Shown in pieces: positions 16,593-25,072 of a DNA stretch of 64,000 nucleotides. Within the stretch, counting starts at the first letter, position 1; every line of letters starts with the position of its first letter. The notes under the pieces are model-generated. The model ran no database searches and was not told the origin of the DNA. It was given only the letters and a program-made list of their open reading frames with translations. The DNA comes from Pseudomonadota bacterium (GTDB lineage: Bacteria > Desulfobacterota > Binatia > Binatales > Binataceae): the NCBI GenBank assembly GCA_021324455.1, contig JAJPJA010000139.1:70207-134206 (forward strand), read 5' to 3'. The translations under genes were made by a program, and so were the position numbers.

Positions 16593-18131
16593 ATGCCCTC
16601 GCACGGGCGCGGGCTGAGAGCGCTGCGTAATCTGGCTCCCGAGTTGATCACATTGATGATCGCGAGTGCGGCCGCGATCCGGACCAGCGACCCCGATTTA
16701 TGGGGCCATGTGCGCTTTGGCCAGGTAATGTTGAACCGCCGGCACCTGGTTCTCTACGACCCCTATTCCTATAGCGCTTTGGGTCACTTGTGGCGCAATC
16801 ATGAATGGCTCACCGAGATCGTCATGGCGCTGTTCTACAATCATCTGGGGGGAACCGGTCTGAAGCTTTGGAAGCTTGCGTGCAGCGGTGCGACGCTGGG
16901 CCTGCTGGTGCTGGCCATGGCTGAAACCGGAGCAGCGCGGCGCCTGCAGCTGGTGATCCTTATTATCACCGCGGTGGCCATCACACCTTTCATTCAGTTC
17001 CGGCCCCAACTATTCAGTTTTGTACTGTTCACCGCGCTCATCGCGCTGCTCGCACGCCGTACTTATCGCGAAGCGACGCCGCTGTGGATGGTAATTCCTC
17101 TGATGGCGCTGTGGGCCAACCTTCATGGCGGGTTCATAGTCGGAATCGCCGCGCTGTGGATTTATGCCGCTGTGGTCTGCTGCCGGAACGCGATTGCGGC
17201 GCGCCAAATGGGCGGAGCGGGCCGGCTCGTGATGCTGGCAGCCGCCGGTACGCTTGCCACAGTGCTGACGCCCTACGGCGGCGGCCTGTGGATTGCGGTA
17301 GGACATGCGTTAAGCAATCCTCTGACCCGCGCCATTATCGACGATTGGAAGACCCCCTTTGCCTTCATACGAAGCGGAGGAAAAACCAATTACCTCTACG
17401 CGTTCTTCTGTCTTTACGCCTGGGGCCTGGTAGGTCTGCTGGGCATCGCTCTTTACCTGACCCCATCGCTGGACGATTTGCCGCTGGTTGCGGTGGCCGC
17501 GATTATGAGCGTCGGCTCGTTCATCGCCGTCCGCAATCTGGCCTTTGCCGCTTTGGCGTGCAGCGTTCCCGTTGCTCATCACCTGGCGTTGTCGGAGCGC
17601 GGGGGCCAGCCGCGCATTGATGGCGTTGTCCTGTCGCTGCGAATGCGCTGGGGGATTACGGCCATCGCGCTCATGGTGGCTCTTTTCCGTGGTGGACTGG
17701 CCTCCGGGCTTATACCGGTGGACGAGTCCTATCCCTCGGGTCCGGTGCAATTCATGAAAGCGAACGGCCTTCATGGCAATGTGTTATGCAACTTCGGCTG
17801 GGGTGAGTATCTGATCTGGCATCTGGCCCCGCAGTCGCGGGTGTTTATCGACGGCCGCTACGATACCGTGTATCCCTCCAAAGTGATACAGGACTATGTC
17901 AAGGTCCACTTCGGAATACCCGGCGCCAAGCGGGTATTGAAAAGCTATCCGCACGATTTCATACTGTTTCCCGCACAGAGCGTGCCCTCCCTATCGCTGA
18001 AGGCTTCGCCCGACTGGAAGCTGGTTTACAAGGATAATGCGGCGGCCCTGTTCGCACGCCGGAATTCAGCCGCCGCGCGCCTGCACCCGATTGCGGAAAA
18101 CGCAAGGCCGGCCGCGGCATATTTCCCATAG
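16593..18131 (+). CDS. Multi-pass membrane protein, paralogue of the gene at 568-2172
   Basis: 512 residues from the ATG at 16593; the track start at 16431 lies inside the preceding gene. The protein shares with its minus-strand paralogue DPDLW, PYSYSA, WRNHEWL, ALWANLHGG, YLIWHLAPQSRVFIDGR and YPHDFILF, in the same order and spacing. It has about ten hydrophobic segments, an early acidic loop and a C-terminal globular tail. This suggests an envelope enzyme of the GT-C style, but the function is not known. It follows the GT-C-like gene by 32 bases and precedes the MFS/spermidine-synthase gene by about 180. Confidence 0.75.
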   Translation: MPSHGRGLRALRNLAPELITLMIASAAAIRTSDPDLWGHVRFGQVMLNRRHLVLYDPYSYSALGHLWRNHEWLTEIVMALFYNHLGGTGLKLWKLACSGATLGLLVLAMAETGAARRLQLVILIITAVAITPFIQFRPQLFSFVLFTALIALLARRTYREATPLWMVIPLMALWANLHGGFIVGIAALWIYAAVVCCRNAIAARQMGGAGRLVMLAAAGTLATVLTPYGGGLWIAVGHALSNPLTRAIIDDWKTPFAFIRSGGKTNYLYAFFCLYAWGLVGLLGIALYLTPSLDDLPLVAVAAIMSVGSFIAVRNLAFAALACSVPVAHHLALSERGGQPRIDGVVLSLRMRWGITAIALMVALFRGGLASGLIPVDESYPSGPVQFMKANGLHGNVLCNFGWGEYLIWHLAPQSRVFIDGRYDTVYPSKVIQDYVKVHFGIPGAKRVLKSYPHDFILFPAQSVPSLSLKASPDWKLVYKDNAAALFARRNSAAARLHPIAENARPAAAYFP

Positions 18132-18313
18132 GACCGCCGCGGTCGATCCGGCTCCAACCCCCTCATCGGGAAATTGATAAGAATCGGTTCCCGTTTGCGC
18201 CGCCGTCCAATACCTGCCCCTCCAACCCTCGCCCGGCATAAAAGACACCTGATGGATATTCACCCGCCAAAAAAGACCGTCGAGACCAGCGCGCGGGGGG
18301 TTTCGCCGCAAAG

Positions 18314-20590
18314 ATGAACGACGGCCGGCTTTCTGCCCTTGCCTACTGCGCCACGCTCTTCGCCGGATCGTTTCTGCTGTTCCAGCTCGAGCCGATGATG
18401 GGCAAATTCATACTGCCGTGGTTCGGCGGGGCGCAGGCGGTGTGGACCACCTGTATTCTTTTTTTTCAGATTGTTTTAGTGGCCGGCTATGCTTATGCAC
18501 ATCTGATTGGGACGCGTCTGGGTCCGCGGCGCCAGGCCCTCGTCCACCTTGCGCTGGTGGCGCTATGCTTGATGAGCATGGGCGCGCTTGCCTTGATATG
18601 GCAGTCGCCCATCATGCCGCCCGCCGCCTGGAAACCGCCGGATCCCGCACTGCCGGTCCTGCGGATTGTGAAGCTCCTGTTGGCCAGCGTCGGATTGCCT
18701 TATTTCGTGCTGTCCACCACCGCACCTCTGCTCCAGGCGTGGTTCGCGCAAAGCTGCCCGGGGTCATCTCCCTATCGTCTCTATGCATTCTCCAATCTGG
18801 GAGCGATGCTGGGTCTGCTGCTTTACCCATTTGTGGTGGAGCCGGCGTTCAGACTGAGCACGCAGGCGCGCCTGTGGTTGCTCATGTACATCGCATTCGC
18901 GAGCGGGATTGTATGGTGCGCCCGCACCCTTCCAGTAAGCGCGGCGCACCAGCCGCCTTATGCAGACCCGCACGATTATGAGGAGTCGGGGCCTGCGCCG
19001 GCGGCTTATCTTCTGTGGCTGGGGTTGAGCGCCTTTCCTTCGCTGCTGTTCCTCGCGGTGACCAACGAGCTTTGTCAGGATGTCGCAGCCGTACCCTTTT
19101 TGTGGGTCGTGCCGCTGGCCATCTATCTCTTATCCCTGAGCCTGTGTTTCGGCAGCGAGCGATGCTATCCACGGGGTCTTTTCAATCTCGCTTTCGCGCT
19201 TACAACCGTGCTGGTCTGCGCGGTGCTGTACCGGCCCGCGATTGCGATGTCCTGGCAGATAGTCGTCTACCTGGCGCTGCTGATTTGCGCGTGCATGGTC
19301 TGCCATGGCGAGCTGGTGCGACTCAAACCGGGACTTACGCGGCTGACCAGCTTCTATTTGACGGTCTCGGCCGGAGGGGCACTGGGCGGATTATTCGGCG
19401 CCGTCCTCGCACCCTGGATCTTCCGCGGATTCTGGGAGCTGCAGCTTTCAATCTTCGGCTGTGCGGCCGCACTTTACGGGGCGCTGCTGTATGACGGTCG
19501 ATCCTGGATGAAGCAACGCGGACCATTGCTGGCGCTGGCACTGCTGGCGGGAGTCGTGTTGTCGCCCGAACTGATTCTTCCCGGGGCCGCGGGCGGATCG
19601 CTGCTGTATTACAACCTGGCGGTGGGCGCCACTCTGATCGCGGCCGCGTCAGCCGCGATGCGGGGAAATGGATCTTCGAGCCGGGGTCACGGCCTTTTGG
19701 CAGTGACGGCGGGCTCAGGTCTGCTGCTCATCGGCGCCATCCTGTTGTACAACGTCAGGGCGCGGCTGGCCGTCAGCCTGGTCGCGGGCCGGAACTTTTA
19801 CGGCTCCTACGCCGTGGTGCTGAGCAACGCCGGCGACCCGGCCTGGCGCTCCTACACGCTGCGCCATGGACGGATCAGGCATGGGATGCAGTTCCCGCAA
19901 CCGGATAAGCGTTATCGCCCCACGAGTTACTACGGCCCCACCAGCGGCATTGGTCTGTTGCTGCTCCACGATCGCGTTCGCGCGCTCCATCCTCTGCACA
20001 TAGGAATAGTCGGACTCGGCGCCGGCACTGTGGCGGCCTATGGAAGGCCGGGCGACTACATCCGCTTTTACGAGATCGATCCGGCGATTATCAAACTCGC
20101 CACCGCCACCAGCAGTTATTTCACCTACGTGCGAGACTCACAGGCGCGGGTCGAGATAGTTCCCGGCGATGCCCGTCTTTCCATGGAACGCGAAATTGCC
20201 CACAAGCGCGGCCAACACTTCGACGTTCTGGCCATCGACGCTTTCAGCGGCGATTCCATTCCCGTGCATCTGCTGACCAGCGAAGCCTTTGCCATCTATC
20301 TGCGCCTGCTGGCGCCCGACGGAGTCCTCGCCTTTCACATCAGCAATCGCTACGTGGACTTGAAACCGGTCCTGCTGCAGTCCGCACGGCACTTCGGCCT
20401 GCGCGGCGGATGGGTACATGACGAGCCCTCGGACAGATTGAGCGAAACCAGCGACTGGGTGCTGTTGGCGCGCAATGACCTGGTCCTCGGCCAAAGCGGG
20501 ATATCGCAAAGGCTAACGCCGCTCAGTGGGGCAAAACCGGTGCGCATGTGGACCGACGACTACAGCAATCTTTTCCAAATTCTTCGTTAA
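18314..20590 (+). CDS. Fused MFS-like transporter / spermidine synthase-like protein
   Basis: 758 residues. About residues 1-500 are hydrophobic with ten or more helices, starting TLFAGSFLLFQLEPMMGKFILPWFGG, the hallmark of the proteins often labelled fused MFS/spermidine synthase. Residues 550-750 form a Rossmann methyltransferase-like domain related to spermidine synthase: IVGLGAGTVAAYG (nucleotide loop), RFYEIDPAII, GDARLSM, and LAIDAFSGDSIP in place of the usual aspartate motif. The C-terminus MWTDDYSNL is also typical. The reaction is not established for this fusion family; polyamine synthesis should not be assumed. It is downstream of two membrane proteins on the same strand. Confidence 0.85.
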   Translation: MNDGRLSALAYCATLFAGSFLLFQLEPMMGKFILPWFGGAQAVWTTCILFFQIVLVAGYAYAHLIGTRLGPRRQALVHLALVALCLMSMGALALIWQSPIMPPAAWKPPDPALPVLRIVKLLLASVGLPYFVLSTTAPLLQAWFAQSCPGSSPYRLYAFSNLGAMLGLLLYPFVVEPAFRLSTQARLWLLMYIAFASGIVWCARTLPVSAAHQPPYADPHDYEESGPAPAAYLLWLGLSAFPSLLFLAVTNELCQDVAAVPFLWVVPLAIYLLSLSLCFGSERCYPRGLFNLAFALTTVLVCAVLYRPAIAMSWQIVVYLALLICACMVCHGELVRLKPGLTRLTSFYLTVSAGGALGGLFGAVLAPWIFRGFWELQLSIFGCAAALYGALLYDGRSWMKQRGPLLALALLAGVVLSPELILPGAAGGSLLYYNLAVGATLIAAASAAMRGNGSSSRGHGLLAVTAGSGLLLIGAILLYNVRARLAVSLVAGRNFYGSYAVVLSNAGDPAWRSYTLRHGRIRHGMQFPQPDKRYRPTSYYGPTSGIGLLLLHDRVRALHPLHIGIVGLGAGTVAAYGRPGDYIRFYEIDPAIIKLATATSSYFTYVRDSQARVEIVPGDARLSMEREIAHKRGQHFDVLAIDAFSGDSIPVHLLTSEAFAIYLRLLAPDGVLAFHISNRYVDLKPVLLQSARHFGLRGGWVHDEPSDRLSETSDWVLLARNDLVLGQSGISQRLTPLSGAKPVRMWTDDYSNLFQILR

Positions 20591-20769
20591 ACACGCCGAC
20601 CACAGCGCGCCTGAGGATTTATGGCCGCTGGATTGCCGCGCGCATCTGTTTTTTTCCCTTCGGCTCCGCTCCGCCTCTGAAGGCCGGACTTTCGTTGCCG
20701 CTGCGGCTGGAAGCGGCCCCAGGCTGCCGCTCCCGCATGCTCAAGCCGCCGCCGGCCCCTCAGCCGCGG

Positions 20770-21420
20770 TCAGCGGATGGCGCCGGGCACTTCCAAATCA
20801 CGGCTTAATCGGGAGACGAACTCGATCACGAGATCGGCGGCCTCGGCCAGGTTCTGCTCCAATGTGCGGCCCGAACGCCTGGTGGGTTTGAAGGAATGGT
20901 CGCCGTCATCGATCCAGGCGATCTTGATTTTCCGCGACAACTGGTAGCCCGCGACCTCATCGCGGTTGCCCAGGGAGTCGCGCGTGCCCTGGATTATCAG
21001 GGCGGGCGTGCGCAGGGTGCGCAGATGCTCGATACGGGGGTGCTGCGGGCGGCCGGGGGGATGGAAGGGGTAGCCCAAACAGACCAGGCCGGCCGCGCCG
21101 ACCTCGTCAGCCATCATGCTCGCGACGCGCCCGCCCATCGACTTGCCGCCAATTATCAGCCGCGCGGCGCCGCCCAACTGCTCGATAACCTCCATCCAGG
21201 CCGCGCGCAGGCTCGGTTCGCGATCGGGTGCGGTCCGTTTACCAGTGCGCCGCCGCGCCGCCATGTAGGGAAATTCGAACCGAACTACAGCCATTGCGGC
21301 GGTCCCGGCCTCCGCGGCAATGCGGTTCATGAAGGGCGAGTCCATCGGCGCTCCAGCGCCATGCGCCAGCACCAGGGTCAGCCGCGATGAGCGCGGCCCA
21401 TCATGCAACAGTTCAATCAT
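20770..21420 (-). CDS. Small alpha/beta hydrolase (KANL3/Tex30-like)
   Basis: 216 residues. VLAHGAGAPMDSPFM near the N-terminus is the oxyanion loop typical of this short alpha/beta hydrolase group. The nucleophile elbow is GKSMGG with Ser94, followed by QGTRDSLG (Asp148) and DDGDHSFKP (His175), so the Ser-Asp-His triad is complete. No lid domain is seen. The substrate cannot be predicted. It converges with the upstream plus-strand gene and stands alone as a transcription unit. Confidence 0.85.
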   Translation of the reverse strand: MIELLHDGPRSSRLTLVLAHGAGAPMDSPFMNRIAAEAGTAAMAVVRFEFPYMAARRRTGKRTAPDREPSLRAAWMEVIEQLGGAARLIIGGKSMGGRVASMMADEVGAAGLVCLGYPFHPPGRPQHPRIEHLRTLRTPALIIQGTRDSLGNRDEVAGYQLSRKIKIAWIDDGDHSFKPTRRSGRTLEQNLAEAADLVIEFVSRLSRDLEVPGAIR

Positions 21421-21826
21421 AAAGGCAGACGCGTCCTGTGTGACCGATTAATAGCAAATCGCGGCCATCTTTAAGAGCCCGCAAAAGCTTCTGTTTATCA
21501 GGTCTTTGAAGCGCAGCGCCGGACCGCGGCGGCAAGATGGCTGAGGGCGAACGGCCATCGGATTGGCTTGCGCCGAGCTGTTAATTATTAGCAGACCTAA
21601 TCGGATTCGGCGTTCGCCGGATATTGACTACGAGCGTCTTCATCTCTATGTTTGTGCTAATCAATGCAATACCGAGCTAAAACACGTAGTAGAGCAACTT
21701 TTCCATTCAGTATGTTCACCCGATTTGAACATCCGGTTAAGTAGCGCAGCTTACATCCAGGAGATTAGTTTTTCTTACACGGAGTAGGTACGACGGGCGC
21801 AGCGGCAGGCAATCAGGAGGAAAAAA
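21421..21826. other. Intergenic region, AT-rich from about 21560
   Basis: About 400 bases between the hydrolase and the microprotein. The second half is much lower in GC than the rest of the window. It holds a promoter candidate (21624-21652) and a quasi-palindrome GTTCA-cccgatt-TGAAC at 21714-21730, which could be an operator or leader hairpin. The 74-codon TTG-initiated ORF in the track has no ribosome-binding site, and I do not call it. Confidence 0.5.
21624..21652 (+). promoter_or_regulatory. Candidate sigma-70-type promoter upstream of the microprotein
   Basis: TTGACT and TATGTT are separated by exactly 17 bases, in the AT-rich stretch. Transcription would start near 21659 and give a leader of about 165 bases to the microprotein start. 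The same transcript could be a small RNA in its own right. Confidence 0.4.
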
Positions 21827-21922
21827 ATGGTTCTCTTATCCAACCCGTGGCTGTGGTTCGCGATTATCGCTGTGGCTTGGGTTCTGCTGCCACAACCGGG
21901 CTTGAGAAGAAGGCGGCGCTGA
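21827..21922 (+). CDS. 31-residue membrane microprotein with poly-Arg tail (not in ORF track)
   Basis: A perfect Shine-Dalgarno AGGAGG lies six bases (all A) before the ATG, the best ribosome-binding site in this part of the window. The reading frame encodes MVLLSNPWLWFAIIAVAWVL followed by LPQPGL and five arginines, then TGA. That is one transmembrane helix of about 18 residues, rich in Trp, with a strongly positive C-terminus; by the positive-inside rule the tail would be cytoplasmic. No family is recognised. It stands alone between a hydrolase on the other strand and tRNA-Ser about 110 bases downstream. It could regulate a membrane complex, or act as a leader or toxin peptide; nothing in the sequence decides this. 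Confidence 0.6.
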   Translation: MVLLSNPWLWFAIIAVAWVLLPQPGLRRRRR

Positions 21923-21997
21923 GGATTTTGTCCGACTTGATGCCACCACGCGGCCACCGCGGGCGGCCCCTACCGCTTGACCCAAGCCGGCCCCCGC

Positions 21998-22026
21998 TTG
22001 ACTGTCATTGGGCAAACGTCGATGCT
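21998..22026 (+). promoter_or_regulatory. Possible promoter of tRNA-Ser
   Basis: TTGACT then 17 bases then GATGCT, ending about ten bases before the mature tRNA. The -35 is good and the -10 weak. Transcription would begin almost at the tRNA 5' end. Confidence 0.3.
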
Positions 22027-22035
22027 GCCAGTCAC

Positions 22036-22126
22036 GGAGAGGTTCGGGAGTCCGGCTTAACCGGCGTGACTCGAAATCACGTGTGCCCTTGTGGCACCGA
22101 GGGTTCAAATCCCTCCCTCTCCGCCA
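22036..22126 (+). tRNA. tRNA-Ser, anticodon CGA
   Basis: 91 bases including an encoded CCA. The acceptor stem GGAGAGG pairs with CCTCTCC, with discriminator G. The anticodon stem CGTGA/TCACG encloses the loop CTCGAAA, giving anticodon CGA at 22072-22074, which reads UCG codons. The long variable arm (GTGCC-cttgt-GGCAC) is the class II feature of serine tRNAs, and the T loop GTTCAAATC is standard. It fits a GC-rich codon preference. No integrase or repeated tRNA end is seen downstream, so it is not used as an attachment site here. Confidence 0.96.
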
Positions 22127-22197
22127 CCTTTCGGCCCGCGCTCCCGCAAGGCGGGGCGGTCTGAAGCGGCCGTCAATCAGGATTGGCGCGCTCCCAA

Positions 22198-23445
22198 TCA
22201 AATCCGGTCCGCCAGCGCCGGATCCTCCGACACGATACCTTTGGCCGCCAACTCCCGGATATCCGCCTCGCTGAAGCCGAGGTCCCGGGAAAGGACGGCG
22301 CGGTTGTCCTCGCCCAGCATCGCGACGCGCTGGCCGATTCGGGTCGGCGTCTCGGTCATATGGTAGGGCGTGCGCGCCAGCATCATCAGGCCCGCGCCGG
22401 GAACTTCGACCGGCTGCAGCACGTTGCGGCTGTTGATTTGCGGATGATTCACCGCCTCGGGCACGGTCAGCACCGGTGCCGCGATCAGGCCCGCGTCGCG
22501 GATGAATTTGATCGCGTCGTCGCGCCGCCTGAAGTTCTTGGTCACCCACGCCTGGACCTTCTCGGCCAGGACGTAGCGATTCTCGGAGCGCAACCGCAAA
22601 TTGGCGAAGCGCGGGTCGTCCTTAAGCTCGGTCATCCCGGACACTTTGACGAACAGGTCCCAGTAATGGTCGAGCACGACCATGATGAAGTAGCCGTCTT
22701 CGGTCTTGTAATAGCCGTGCGGCGTGGGGCCGTTGCGATGGCTGCCGAACGGCTTGGGCGCGTCGCCCGCCTTGTCGCCGGCCAGGTATTCGCACAGCGT
22801 GTTGTCGTGCAGGTTGAAGATGCATTCGGCCAGGCACAGGTCGATGTACTGGCCGCGGCCCGACTTCTCGCGGTAATACAGCGCCGCGCTGATCGCCCCG
22901 AACGCGTTGACGCCGGCGTTGCCGTCGGCCATGTAGATGCCGCTGAATACCGGCATCCCGTCCGGATTGCCGGTCAGCGAGGTGACGCCTGAGATCGACT
23001 GCGCGATAGCGTCGGTGGCCGGCAGCCTGGCCATCGGACCGGTCTGCCCGAATCCCGACACCGAGCACATGATGAGGCGCGGATTGATGGGCTTGAGGTC
23101 CTCGTAGCCCAGCCCGTACTTGCCCAGCAGGCCCGGCGTCAGGTTTTCCAGGAAGACGTCGAAATGTTTGATTAGCTGGCGCACCAGGGCCGCGCCGTCG
23201 GGCCGTTTGAAATCGATGCAGACGCTGCCCTTGCCGCGATTGTAGTAGGCATGCATCGGCGAAAAACGCATCCTGGAGCTCGGTTTGGGCATCGGACCGC
23301 GGCAGTAATCGCCGTTGGGCGGAAGCTCCAGCTTCACCACTTCAGCGCCGAGATCGGACAGGATGCGGCCTGCGACCGGACCCGCGATATAATTGGTAGC
23401 CTCCAGCACCCGGACTCCGGCCAGCGCCTGCGCGTCATTTGACAT
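22198..23445 (-). CDS. CaiB/BaiF family (class III) CoA-transferase
   Basis: 415 residues, normal for the family. GVRVLEATNYIAGPVAGRILSDLGAEVVKLE at the N-terminus, NRGKGSVCIDFK near 70 and SVSGFGQTGP near 130 are all diagnostic. The likely catalytic aspartate is in PATDAIAQ (about residue 145). The enzyme moves CoA between carboxylic acids; the acids cannot be named from sequence. It is divergent from the cyclase-family gene, with about 125 bases between starts, so they may share control. That pairing suggests a degradative route in which a hydrolysed ring product is activated to a CoA thioester. Confidence 0.93.
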   Translation of the reverse strand: MSNDAQALAGVRVLEATNYIAGPVAGRILSDLGAEVVKLELPPNGDYCRGPMPKPSSRMRFSPMHAYYNRGKGSVCIDFKRPDGAALVRQLIKHFDVFLENLTPGLLGKYGLGYEDLKPINPRLIMCSVSGFGQTGPMARLPATDAIAQSISGVTSLTGNPDGMPVFSGIYMADGNAGVNAFGAISAALYYREKSGRGQYIDLCLAECIFNLHDNTLCEYLAGDKAGDAPKPFGSHRNGPTPHGYYKTEDGYFIMVVLDHYWDLFVKVSGMTELKDDPRFANLRLRSENRYVLAEKVQAWVTKNFRRRDDAIKFIRDAGLIAAPVLTVPEAVNHPQINSRNVLQPVEVPGAGLMMLARTPYHMTETPTRIGQRVAMLGEDNRAVLSRDLGFSEADIRELAAKGIVSEDPALADRI

Positions 23446-23570
23446 CGTCGATGAAACCTTTCAGATTCTGGACGGCCGCGGTCTTCGCGCCCGAAACGGA
23501 GTCGCGCCGCGGCCATCTTCAACCCAATATCCCAAAGCGCCGCCACCGTACAACCAAGAGATATCGCGAG

Positions 23571-24527
23571 ATGAAACTGCCCGATTATGATCAACTGCCG
23601 ATTCGACCCGATGCGCCGCCCGGTTCGGCCTGGGGCGTGTTCGGCGACGACGACGAACTCGGCACGCTCAACCTGCTGACGCCCGACCGCGTTCGCGACG
23701 CCCTGTGCGAAGTGCGCACCGGCCGCTGCTTCTCCCTGGACCTGCCGCTCAATCTGCCCGACCCGCCAATCGTGCCGCGCACGCCCTATCGTCATCGGGT
23801 AAGCGGGATGCCGGGTTACGGCGACCTGCTCGACGACACCATCGACAACCTGAACACGCAGTCGTCCTCGCAGTGGGACGCGCTGGCGCATTTCCGCCAT
23901 CCGTCCTTCGGCCTGTACAACGCAGTCCCCGACACACAAGCGGCGGGACGCGGCGGCCGCAAACTGGGCATCGATCGGATCGCGCGCAAAGTCGTGGCCG
24001 GACGCGGCGTGCTGCTCGACGTCGGACGCTATTATGAACGCCATCAAGTGGCGTTCGATTATTCGACGGCGTCGGTGGTGCCGCTGACCGATCTGAAAGC
24101 GGCGCTGGCCCAACAGCACACCGAACTGAAGATCGGCGATATCCTGCTGATCCGGCTCGGATGGCTCAACTATTATCTGTCCGCCGACGCCGCGACGCGC
24201 CGCGCTTACGGCGTCAGGGCGCGGCTGCCGGGAATCGAAACCAGCGTCGAGGTGGTGCGATGGCTGTGGAACGCGCACGTAGCCGCGGTCGCCACTGACA
24301 CGCCGGCGCTGGAAGCGGCGCCCAAGCGCGGTGCGGAGCGCGAGCGCGAAACCCTCCACGCGCATCTGCTGGTGTATCTCGGGATGCCGATCGGCGAGTT
24401 GTGGGACATGGAGGAATTGGCCGCCGCCTGCGCGCAGGACGGCCGTTACAGCTTTTTCCTGTGCTCGGTGCCGCTGAAACTGCCCGGCGGCGTCGGCTCC
24501 CCGCCCAACGCCGCCGCAATCAAATGA
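23571..24527 (+). CDS. Cyclase family protein (kynurenine formamidase-like hydrolase)
   Basis: 318 residues from the ATG at 23571; the track extension to 23439 runs back over the start of the CoA-transferase. The N-terminal GVFGDDDELGTLNLLTP is typical of PF04199-type proteins. The metal-site region reads SQWDALAHF in place of the textbook HxGTHxDxPxH, a variation seen in a subfamily of cyclase proteins. Family members hydrolyse amide, lactone or formyl bonds using a divalent metal. Substrate unknown. It is divergent from the CoA-transferase and converges with a hypothetical membrane protein. Confidence 0.85.
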   Translation: MKLPDYDQLPIRPDAPPGSAWGVFGDDDELGTLNLLTPDRVRDALCEVRTGRCFSLDLPLNLPDPPIVPRTPYRHRVSGMPGYGDLLDDTIDNLNTQSSSQWDALAHFRHPSFGLYNAVPDTQAAGRGGRKLGIDRIARKVVAGRGVLLDVGRYYERHQVAFDYSTASVVPLTDLKAALAQQHTELKIGDILLIRLGWLNYYLSADAATRRAYGVRARLPGIETSVEVVRWLWNAHVAAVATDTPALEAAPKRGAERERETLHAHLLVYLGMPIGELWDMEELAAACAQDGRYSFFLCSVPLKLPGGVGSPPNAAAIK

Positions 24528-24616
24528 GTCCCGCCATGCCGATGAGCGCCCAACGCCGCCCTTAAGACCAATCGTTGCAGGCTTTGGCGGCGGCCCGCTC
24601 TCGACCGCTGCGGAAA

Positions 24617-25072
24617 TCAAAACAGCCACGCGGCGTTTCGATGCAGCGCCGGGCAAGCGTACGACGCGAATCTGAGGACAATGAAGAAGGCGAGCAGAAA
24701 GATGCCGGCGACAAACCATCTGCGCAGCCCGTTTGACCAGAACCCCACGGTCTTTCCGCTGGTGTACATGGAATAGATATCCAATTCCCTGCTCGGCGGA
24801 TCGGCCGGCACTCTTTGAACGCAGCCCGGCAATAAATTCAGCAACAGCACGCCGCAAAACAGCGAGACGCTCAACGCGATCGCGGTCAATGCGAGGATGA
24901 GTATCTGCCCGGGCGCAAGGGCCATTTTCGCGAAATCCGTATATCCCGCCAAAGCCCCGATAACCCCCAGCGCCGCGGTCTGAAGCTGGATGAGAGCGGT
25001 GGTCCAATCCTTCATCAGCCCCGCCGCGGCGGCGATGGTCTGCGCGGTGAAGTTTATCTTGTATCTCGCCAT
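24617..25072 (-). CDS. Hypothetical membrane protein with about three helices
   Basis: 151 residues from the ATG at 25072, which has GAGG five bases upstream; the track start at 25150 lacks such a site. Hydrophobic segments are seen around residues 30-50 (LQTAALGVIGALAG), 58-83 (GQILILALTAIALSVSLFCGVLLL) and 125-145 (WFVAGIFLLAFFIVLRF). A polar loop between the last two contains SRELDIYSMYTSGKT. No family is recognised. It stands alone, convergent with the cyclase gene and divergent from the SDR gene. Confidence 0.65.
   Translation of the reverse strand: MARYKINFTAQTIAAAAGLMKDWTTALIQLQTAALGVIGALAGYTDFAKMALAPGQILILALTAIALSVSLFCGVLLLNLLPGCVQRVPADPPSRELDIYSMYTSGKTVGFWSNGLRRWFVAGIFLLAFFIVLRFASYACPALHRNAAWLF

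Noticed and set aside
21563-21787. 74-codon TTG-start ORF in the AT-rich island
   Set aside because: No ribosome-binding site at the TTG and no domain; a non-coding leader explains the region better.
22036-22126. tRNA-Ser as an integration site for a genomic island
   Set aside because: No integrase gene next to it and no repeated copy of the tRNA 3' end was seen downstream; the only tyrosine recombinase is the housekeeping xerC.
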